A program made the position numbers and the translations under genes. This document shows positions 1 through 4,546 of a DNA stretch of 5,496 nucleotides, piece after piece. Under the pieces are notes generated by a model. That model made no database searches. It was given only the letters and a program-made list of their open reading frames with translations, and had not been told where the DNA came from. Each line of letters starts with the position of its first letter. The stretch's first letter is position 1. The DNA is from WHSM01 sp050701635 (lineage in GTDB: Bacteria; Actinomycetota; Actinomycetes; Mycobacteriales; Micromonosporaceae): NCBI GenBank assembly GCA_050701635.1, contig JBOGDF010000358.1:1-5496 (forward strand), read 5' to 3'.

Positions 1-173
1 AGTCCGGGCCGCGGCACGCCGCCGAGGGCGGCGACACCGCGAGCGACGCGCCGGTCGAGGCGTCGGGCGAGGGCCCGGCCGCCGCGGGCGACGCTCCGGA
101 GAGCTCGGACGAGGGAGACTCGGACTCCGCTGACGACGGTGACCTGCACCGGCGTCGCCGGCGTCGCCGGTGA
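1..173 (+). CDS. pnp: C-terminal end of probable polynucleotide phosphorylase (partial)
   Basis: Only the last 56 codons are present, read from base 3 to the TGA at 171-173. The visible tail is low-complexity: Ala, Gly, Ser and Pro with 14 Asp/Glu residues, then Leu-His and seven consecutive arginines. No catalytic domain is in view, so the identity rests on context. In actinobacteria pnp (gpsI) lies directly upstream of the M16 peptidase and dapB, and its product often carries a disordered, charged extension after the S1 domain. PNPase is a phosphorolytic 3'-5' exoribonuclease in the cytoplasm that takes part in mRNA turnover. The stop overlaps the GTG of the next gene (GTGA), suggesting translational coupling. 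The arginine run is encoded partly by a tandem 9-base unit at 150-167. Another protein with a disordered tail cannot be excluded from this fragment alone. Confidence 0.65.
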   Translation, partial: SGPRHAAEGGDTASDAPVEASGEGPAAAGDAPESSDEGDSDSADDGDLHRRRRRRR

Positions 174-1540
174 CCCGGAGGATGACCCGATCCACCGGCT
201 CTGGGCCCGCGCCACACGTTAGTGCGGCGCGGGCCCAGACCCGTACGTTGGCCGCGGACCCGCTGCGCGGCACGGTACGCCGTACGGTGCTGCCGAACGG
301 GATGCGGATCCTCACCGAGGCGATCCCGGCGATGCGCAGCGTGTCGTTCGGGGTGTGGGTCGGGGTCGGCTCCCGGGACGAGACGCCGTCGCTCGGCGGG
401 GTCTCGCACTTCCTGGAGCACCTGCTGTTCAAGGGCACCGAGCGGCGTACCGCCCTGGACATCTCCGCGCAGCTGGAGGCGGTGGGCGGCGAGACCAACG
501 CGTTCACCACCAAGGAGTACACCTGCTACTACGCGCGGGTGCTCGACGCAGACCTGCCGCTCGCGGTCGACGTGGTGTGCGACCTGGTGGCGGCGTCCGT
601 ACTGCATGAGGCGGACGTGGAGACCGAGCGTGGCGTGATCCTGGAGGAGATCGCCATGCACGACGACGAGCCGGCCGACGCGGCGCACGACCTGTTCTAC
701 GAAGCGATCTTCGGCGATCATCCGCTGGGGCGCCCGATCTCGGGCACCGTGGCGAGCATCTCGGCGATGACCCGGCGGCAGCTGCTCAGCTTCTACCAGC
801 GCCGGTACACCGCCCCGCAGCTGGTGGTCACCGCCGCCGGCAACCTCGACCACGGCACCGTGGTGGCGGCGGTACGGGACGCCTTCGGCCAGGTCGGCCG
901 GTACGCCGACCCGGGTGAGCCGTCCGGGCTGCGGCACACCCGCCGGCGGGTCGCCACCGGACACGGCGTCAAGGTGCACACCAAGGACACCGAGCAGGCC
1001 AACCTGGTGCTCGGCTGCCCGGCGCCGGCCCGGCTGGACGAGCGCCGGTTCGCGCTCGGCGTACTCAACAACGCGCTGGGCGGCGGGATGTCCAGCCGGC
1101 TGTTCCAGGAGATCCGGGAGAAGCGCGGGCTGGCGTACTCGGTCTACTCGTACACCAGCCAGTACGCCGACGCCGGGGTCTTCGGGGTGTACGCCGGCTG
1201 CGCGCCCGGCAAGGCCGACGAGGTGCTCAAGCTGGTACGCGAGCAGCTCGCCGCGGTGTCCGGCGGCGCGTTGACCGAGCAGGAGATCCTGCGCGGCAAG
1301 GGGATGCTGAAGGGCTCGCTGGTGCTCGGACTGGAGGACACCGGATCCCGGATGACCCAGCTCGGCAAGGGCGAGCTGCTGTACGGCGCACCGCTCAGCG
1401 TCGACGAGCTGCTGGCGCGGGTGGACGGGGTGACCGTCGACCAGGTGCAGTCGGTAGCGTCTGAGCTGTTGACCCAGGACATGTCGCTGGCGGTGGTCGG
1501 GCCGTTCTCCGATCACGACTTCTCCGCCGCTATCGCGTAA
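170..1540 (+). CDS. pepR: M16-family zinc metallopeptidase (PepR / mitochondrial processing peptidase-like)
   Basis: A 456-residue protein, the usual length for the single-chain bacterial M16B peptidases related to the mitochondrial processing peptidase beta subunit. The inverted zinc motif HxxEH is H80-F-L-E83-H84 (E83 the catalytic base), and the third zinc ligand is E160 in the VILEEIAMHDDEP segment, 76 residues after H84 as in the family. Next come the FGDHPLGRPISG segment (about 181-192) and, in the second domain, the glycine loop GGGMSSRLFQEIREKRGLAY (304-323). All catalytic residues are present, so this should be an active subunit rather than the inactive partner type. There is no signal peptide or membrane segment, so it is probably cytoplasmic; its substrates are not known. 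The first 33 or so residues look unconserved. The start is uncertain: GTG at 170 overlaps the upstream stop, while ATG at 182 is abutted directly by GGAGG (177-181); neither has a well-spaced ribosome binding site. Confidence 0.93.
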   Translation: MTRRMTRSTGSGPAPHVSAARAQTRTLAADPLRGTVRRTVLPNGMRILTEAIPAMRSVSFGVWVGVGSRDETPSLGGVSHFLEHLLFKGTERRTALDISAQLEAVGGETNAFTTKEYTCYYARVLDADLPLAVDVVCDLVAASVLHEADVETERGVILEEIAMHDDEPADAAHDLFYEAIFGDHPLGRPISGTVASISAMTRRQLLSFYQRRYTAPQLVVTAAGNLDHGTVVAAVRDAFGQVGRYADPGEPSGLRHTRRRVATGHGVKVHTKDTEQANLVLGCPAPARLDERRFALGVLNNALGGGMSSRLFQEIREKRGLAYSVYSYTSQYADAGVFGVYAGCAPGKADEVLKLVREQLAAVSGGALTEQEILRGKGMLKGSLVLGLEDTGSRMTQLGKGELLYGAPLSVDELLARVDGVTVDQVQSVASELLTQDMSLAVVGPFSDHDFSAAIA

Positions 1541-1560
1541 CGACTTGGCGCAGAGCCGCC

Positions 1561-1568
1561 AAAGGAGG
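1561..1568 (+). promoter_or_regulatory. Strong ribosome binding site that fixes the dapB start
   Basis: AAAGGAGG lies six bases before the GTG at 1575. It decides against the upstream in-frame TTG at 1545, which would add ten residues unlike the DapB N-terminus and has no such site. Confidence 0.85.
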
Positions 1569-1574
1569 CCCGTC

Positions 1575-2333
1575 GTGACCGAGGCAGAGCCGATCCGGGT
1601 AGGGGTGCTCGGGGCACAGGGACGGATGGGCAGCGAGGTCTGCCGTACCGTCGACGCCGCCGAGGACATGGAGCTGGTGGCGATGATCGACGCCGGCGAG
1701 TGGCTGGCCAACCTCTCCGACGCCGGGGCGCAGGTGGTGGTCGACTTCACCCAGCCCGACGTGGTGATGGACAACCTGCACTGGTGCGTCGAGCAGGGCA
1801 TCTCGGCGGTGATCGGCACCTCCGGCTTCACCCCCGAGCGGGTGGCCCGGGTGCAGGGCTGGCTGGAGCACAAGCCCGAGGTCGGAGTCGTGATCGCGCC
1901 GAACTTCGCGATCGGCGCGGTGCTGTCGATGCAGTTCGCGGCGCGCGCCGCCCGCCACTTCGAGTCCGCCGAGATCATCGAGCTGCACCACCCGGGGAAG
2001 CTGGACGCTCCCAGCGGTACGGCGTCGCGTACCGCCGAGTTGATCGGTGAGGCGCGCCAGGCGGCGGGGCTGCCCGCGATGCCGGACGCCACCAAGGAGT
2101 CGCTGGACGGGGCGCGCGGCGCGCAGGTCGCCGGGGTGCCGGTGCACTCGGTACGGGCCCGCGGGCTGGTGGCGCACCAGGAGGTGCTGTTCGGCGCGGC
2201 GGGGGAGACGCTGACGATCCGGCACGACTCGTACGACCGGGCGTCGTTCATGCCGGGGGTGCTGCTCGCCGTACGGCAGGTGCTGCGGCGGCCCGGACTC
2301 ACGCTGGGCCTGGAGCACCTGCTCGACGACTGA
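1575..2333 (+). CDS. dapB: 4-hydroxy-tetrahydrodipicolinate reductase
   Basis: A 252-residue DapB, which reduces 4-hydroxy-tetrahydrodipicolinate to tetrahydrodipicolinate with NAD(P)H, the second committed step of the diaminopimelate/lysine pathway feeding peptidoglycan. The N-terminal Rossmann fold has the nucleotide loop GAQGRMG (13-19), VVVDFTQPDVVMDN (54-67) and GTSGFT (81-86, usually GTTGF). APNFAIGAV (108-116) follows. The substrate/catalytic block ELHHPGKLDAPSGTA (136-150) carries H138, H139 and K142, and the C-terminal GLVAHQEVLFG and HDSYDRASF motifs are intact. It is shorter than the Escherichia coli enzyme (about 273) because a segment after residue 40 is missing, as in the short mycobacterial form. 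It lies 34 bases after the peptidase stop and is probably cotranscribed with it. Whether it prefers NADH or NADPH cannot be read from the sequence. Nothing suggests it is defective. Confidence 0.97.
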   Translation: MTEAEPIRVGVLGAQGRMGSEVCRTVDAAEDMELVAMIDAGEWLANLSDAGAQVVVDFTQPDVVMDNLHWCVEQGISAVIGTSGFTPERVARVQGWLEHKPEVGVVIAPNFAIGAVLSMQFAARAARHFESAEIIELHHPGKLDAPSGTASRTAELIGEARQAAGLPAMPDATKESLDGARGAQVAGVPVHSVRARGLVAHQEVLFGAAGETLTIRHDSYDRASFMPGVLLAVRQVLRRPGLTLGLEHLLDD

Positions 2334-2347
2334 CCGCCGCAGCGAGG

Positions 2348-2379
2348 TGGCGTGGGCCCGAGCTACGCCGACTCGGCGT
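2348..2379. terminator. Overlapping inverted repeats at the convergent junction, candidate bidirectional terminator
   Basis: GGCGTGG (2349-2355) can pair with CTACGCC (2363-2369) around a seven-base loop, with one G-U pair on the plus-strand RNA. The same ACGCC can instead pair downstream, as ACGCCG-act-CGGCGT (2365-2379). The repeats span the end of the minus-strand gene and lie 15 bases after the dapB stop, where a terminator for both converging transcripts is expected. No T-tract follows, which is common for candidate actinobacterial terminators but weakens the call. Confidence 0.35.
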
Positions 2380-2545
2380 CGGAAGCTTCCGGGTCGCCGG
2401 CGGCCTCGACATCGTTGATCTTGGCGAGCAGCCGTTTCACCACGCGGAGCACATCCACCTCGTCGTGGCCGAAGTCGTTGAGGTACGAGCGCAGAGCGCT
2501 GCGCGCGATCCGCAACTCGTCGTAGCTGAGCTCGACGGTGTACAT
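2363..2545 (-). CDS. Small acidic protein of unknown function (60 aa)
   Basis: An ATG-to-TAG frame of 60 codons on the minus strand, converging on dapB with 29 bases between the stops. The protein has two stretches with helical, amphipathic character (about 6-22 and 28-44) separated by NDFGHDE, then an acidic, Ala/Ser-rich tail (45-60). There are 13 Asp/Glu residues against 7 Arg/Lys, no cysteine, no signal peptide and no membrane segment. The coding potential looks real: G/C third positions dominate in this frame and the MYTVELSYDELRIARSALRSYL start looks like a folded helix rather than shadow-frame sequence. GGAGG precedes the ATG by only one base, unusually close, so the start context is odd; no other in-frame start with a better site is seen. 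I do not recognise a characterised family. Small proteins of this style occur in actinobacteria, but the role is unknown. Confidence 0.7.
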   Translation of the reverse strand: MYTVELSYDELRIARSALRSYLNDFGHDEVDVLRVVKRLLAKINDVEAAGDPEASDAESA

Positions 2546-2596
2546 GCCTCCACGGTACGTGCGTGGCGGGGTCGCGGGCGAGCACCCACGCCTGTT

Positions 2597-2632
2597 GGTT
2601 TCCCGACGAAACCCGCAGCGCCGCTGCTGGTT
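2597..2632. repeat. Two adjacent inverted repeats sharing one arm
   Basis: GGTTTC-CCGAC-GAAACC (2597-2613) is a perfect six-base inverted repeat with a five-base spacer. Its right arm also begins a second one: AACC (2610-2613), one mismatch, GCAGC-gcc-GCTGC (2615-2627), one mismatch, GGTT (2629-2632). The two pairings exclude each other. They lie in the divergent region, about 50 bases upstream of the start of the small minus-strand gene and about 65 bases before the iron box. They may be an operator or an RNA switch-like element, or chance in GC-rich DNA. Confidence 0.4.
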
Positions 2633-2695
2633 CCGCCGGACAGCGCGGGCGCGCCGGGCTCGCCACCGGGCGCGTCAGGCTCCCTACCAGGCAAA

Positions 2696-2714
2696 TTAGG
2701 GTTGCCTTACCTAA
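2696..2714 (+). promoter_or_regulatory. Iron box: operator for a DtxR/IdeR/DmdR-type repressor
   Basis: TTAGGGTTGCCTTACCTAA matches the 19-base actinobacterial iron-box consensus TTAGGTTAGGCTAACCTAA at 15 of 19 positions, with perfect outer arms TTAGG and CCTAA. It is an AT-rich island in otherwise GC-rich DNA and lies 36 bases before the start of the iron-uptake ATPase gene, where bound repressor would block transcription. By established knowledge of this family, iron-loaded repressor binds and shuts the operon when iron is sufficient. Binding here is inferred from sequence. Confidence 0.85.
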
Positions 2715-2718
2715 TCTG

Positions 2719-2724
2719 TTAGGT
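2719..2724 (+). promoter_or_regulatory. Additional iron-box half-site
   Basis: TTAGGT repeats the half-site motif and forms a perfect inverted repeat with the right arm of the iron box, ACCTAA-TCTG-TTAGGT (2709-2724). It may extend the operator for a second repressor dimer, or simply be part of the promoter. Confidence 0.45.
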
Positions 2725-2739
2725 TCTACCGGACCGACA

Positions 2740-2745
2740 GGGAGG
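2740..2745 (+). promoter_or_regulatory. Ribosome binding site that selects a TTG start
   Basis: GGGAGG ends five bases before TTG at 2751. The in-frame GTG at 2745 shares its first base with this site and so cannot be served by it, which makes TTG the better start. Confidence 0.7.
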
Positions 2746-2750
2746 TGCCG

Positions 2751-3563
2751 TTGACCAGCGACGATCTGCGCCTGGTGGCGGAGCGGCTCGACGTGGGGCA
2801 CGGCGTACGCCGGGTGCTGCGCGGGGTCGAGCTGGCGCCGGAGCCCGGAGCGGTCACCGTACTGGTCGGGCCGAACGGCTGCGGCAAGTCCACGCTGCTG
2901 CGTACGGTCGCCGGGCTGCTGCCGCCGCTGGGCGGCACCGTCACCATCGGCGGCGAGCCGCTCGGGTCGCTGTCGCGGCGTACGCTCTCGCAGCGGCTGG
3001 CGTTCCTGCCGCAGGCGCCGCTGGTGCCGGCCGGGGTCACCGTACGGGAGCTGGTGCGGCACGGCCGGTACGCCCACCGCGGCGCCTTCGCCCGGCACAC
3101 CCGCGAGGACACCGACGCGATCGACTGGGCGCTCCAGGTCACCGACGCGCACGAGCTGGCCGACCGGCGGCTCGACGAGCTCTCCGGTGGCGAACGGCAG
3201 CGCGCCTGGCTCGCCACGGTGCTCGCCCAGCGGGCCGGCATCCTGCTGCTGGACGAGCCGACCACGTACCTGGACCTGCGGCACCAGTTCGAGGTGCTGG
3301 AGCTGATCCGGGTGCTCGCCCGCGACCACGGCATCGCGTGCGGCGTGGTGCTGCACGACCTGATGCAGGCGGCGGCGTACGGCGACCAGGTGCTGGTGGT
3401 CGCCGAGGGTGCGGTGCAGGCGGTCGGGGCGCCGCACGACGTACTCACCCCCGAGACCATCGAACGCGCCTTCGGGCTGGCGGTCAGCGTGGTACGCGAC
3501 CCCGACACCGGCCACCTGGCGTGCTTTCCCCGGCGTACCCCCGAAAATCCCTCAACCAGTTAG
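2751..3563 (+). CDS. Iron-siderophore ABC transporter, ATP-binding protein (FepC/FecE type)
   Basis: A 270-residue cytoplasmic ATPase (counted from TTG 2751) that powers import of a ferric chelate. Every nucleotide-binding motif is intact: Walker A GPNGCGKST (40-48, K46), Q-loop FLPQAP (Q88), signature LSGGERQ (144-150), Walker B ILLLDEP (D168, E169), D-loop YLDLRHQ and switch histidine H202 in VVLHDL. The LDLRHQ and VLHDLMQAAAYGD stretches are typical of the FepC/FecE/FhuC branch that works with FecCD permeases. The length is usual for that branch (about 255-275). It is the first gene of an operon behind an iron box. Its stop TAG overlaps the ribosome binding site of the next gene, so translation of the two is probably linked. 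The substrate siderophore cannot be told from the ATPase. Confidence 0.93.
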   Translation: MTSDDLRLVAERLDVGHGVRRVLRGVELAPEPGAVTVLVGPNGCGKSTLLRTVAGLLPPLGGTVTIGGEPLGSLSRRTLSQRLAFLPQAPLVPAGVTVRELVRHGRYAHRGAFARHTREDTDAIDWALQVTDAHELADRRLDELSGGERQRAWLATVLAQRAGILLLDEPTTYLDLRHQFEVLELIRVLARDHGIACGVVLHDLMQAAAYGDQVLVVAEGAVQAVGAPHDVLTPETIERAFGLAVSVVRDPDTGHLACFPRRTPENPSTS

Positions 3564-3567
3564 GAGA
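3562..3567 (+). promoter_or_regulatory. Ribosome binding site overlapping the upstream stop codon
   Basis: AGGAGA begins inside the TAG stop of the ATPase gene and sits four bases before ATG 3572. It fixes the start of the binding protein at its signal peptide and rejects the longer open frame upstream in the same phase. Confidence 0.8.
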
Positions 3568-3571
3568 AACC

Positions 3572-4546
3572 ATGCAGAAGCTGCTCCGCGGCGTCGCGGT
3601 GGCTGTCACAACCCTGGCTCTCGCCAGTGCATGTGGCGGCACCGTCGACAACCCCTCGGGCAAGGAGGCCGGCGCCAAATCCGGCAAGGTCACCGTCGAG
3701 ACCGCACGCGGCAAGGTGACGCTGCCGAAGGCGGCCACCAAGGTGGTCAGCCTGGAATGGTCGTACACCGAGGAGTTGCTGGCGCTCGGCGTGACGCCGG
3801 TGGGCAACGCCGACAACGCCGGCTACGGCACCTGGGTGACCGCGGGGGGCGCGGAGCTGCCGAAGGGCGTCGCCGACGTCGGCACCCGCCAGGCGCCCAG
3901 CCTGGAGACGATCAAGAACCTGAAGCCGGACGTGATCATCTCCGACGTGGACCGGCTCACCGAGAACTTCGACGCGCTCAACGACATCGCGCCGGTGCTG
4001 GCGTTCCAGTACACCGCGTCGCCGCAGCTGGAGAACCTCGGCAAGACCGTGAAGCAGATCGGTGTCGCCGTCGGCAAGACCGACGAGGCCGACGAGCTGA
4101 TGAAGAAGATCGACACCGCCGCGGCCGACCTCTCCGACAAGCTGCAGAAGGCCGGCAAGCAGGGCACCACGTACGCCCTCGGGCAGGGTTTCACCGCCGA
4201 GGGTGCGGCCTCGATCCGGATGTTCACCGACCAGTCGCTCGCCGCGCAGGTGCTCAACCTGGCCGGGCTGAAGAACGCCTGGACCGGCAAGCCGGACGCC
4301 TGGGGGATGACCACCGTCGGCGTCGAGGGGCTCACCGGAGTCGGCAAGGGCGCGTCGTTCCTGTACGTCGCCAGCGAGAAGGACAACCCGTTCACCGGGG
4401 CGCTCGCGAAGAACCAGGTGTGGAACGGGCTGGAGTTCGTCAAGGGCAAGCGGGTGTACCCGCTCGACTCGGGCACCTGGGTCTTCGGTGGGCCGCTGTC
4501 CTGCGTACAGCTGCTGGAGGAGACCGGTAAGGCCCTGAAGGTCTGA
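3572..4546 (+). CDS. Iron-siderophore ABC transporter, substrate-binding lipoprotein (FecB/FhuD type)
   Basis: A 324-residue class III periplasmic-binding-type protein. The lipoprotein signal peptide has the short basic start MQKLLRG, a hydrophobic core (8-17) and lipobox ASA-C21, so the mature protein should be lipid-anchored at Cys21 on the outer face of the membrane. The -3 residue is Ala rather than the usual Leu. A Gly/Ser/Lys linker (22-40) precedes the folded part. Family marks are VVSLEWSYTEELLALGVTPVG (58-78), the PSLETIKNLKPDVIISD block (109-125), which is characteristic of TroA/FecB-like proteins, and a C-terminal GLEFVKGKRVYPLDSGTWVFGG segment. Its role is to capture a ferric siderophore or ferric citrate-like chelate and hand it to the permease. 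The start at ATG 3572 is fixed by the signal peptide and ribosome binding site. Its stop overlaps the permease start (TGATG). The exact ligand is unknown. Confidence 0.93.
   Translation: MQKLLRGVAVAVTTLALASACGGTVDNPSGKEAGAKSGKVTVETARGKVTLPKAATKVVSLEWSYTEELLALGVTPVGNADNAGYGTWVTAGGAELPKGVADVGTRQAPSLETIKNLKPDVIISDVDRLTENFDALNDIAPVLAFQYTASPQLENLGKTVKQIGVAVGKTDEADELMKKIDTAAADLSDKLQKAGKQGTTYALGQGFTAEGAASIRMFTDQSLAAQVLNLAGLKNAWTGKPDAWGMTTVGVEGLTGVGKGASFLYVASEKDNPFTGALAKNQVWNGLEFVKGKRVYPLDSGTWVFGGPLSCVQLLEETGKALKV

Larger units (their letters stand above)
2696..2725 (+). promoter_or_regulatory. Candidate promoter of the iron-uptake operon
   Basis: A possible -10 element, TAGGTT (2720-2725), resembles the actinobacterial TAGRRT pattern. 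TTAGGG (2696-2701), 18 bases upstream, is a weak -35. This would put the operator across the RNA polymerase site and give a leader of about 20 bases. TAATCT (2712-2717) is an alternative -10 with no clear -35. Confidence 0.3.

Noticed and set aside
150..170. The tandem CGGCGTCGC repeat as a regulatory or mobile element
   Set aside because: It is fully explained as two rounds of Arg-Arg-Arg coding in the arginine tail of the upstream protein.
1545..1574. TTG at 1545 as the dapB start
   Set aside because: The extra ten residues do not resemble a DapB N-terminus and contain the ribosome binding site that serves GTG 1575.
2597..2632. A CRISPR-like or transposon-end repeat
   Set aside because: The inverted repeats occur once, without regularly spaced copies, a transposase or target duplications.
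2465..2754. Open frames of 63-85 codons on either strand in the divergent region
   Set aside because: They run through the promoter and iron box or out of frame through the small gene, have no ribosome binding site of note, and encode biased sequence.
1530..3515. A 661-codon open frame on the minus strand across dapB, the control region and the ATPase gene
   Set aside because: It runs antisense to two well-identified genes and through the small minus-strand gene and the iron box. Its translation is rich in Arg, Gln, His and Pro with no fold-like motifs, as expected of a GC-rich shadow frame.
3338..3571. A 78-codon in-frame upstream extension of the substrate-binding protein
   Set aside because: It overlaps the end of the ATPase gene in another frame and would bury the signal peptide. 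The ribosome binding site at 3562-3567 and the lipobox place the start at 3572.
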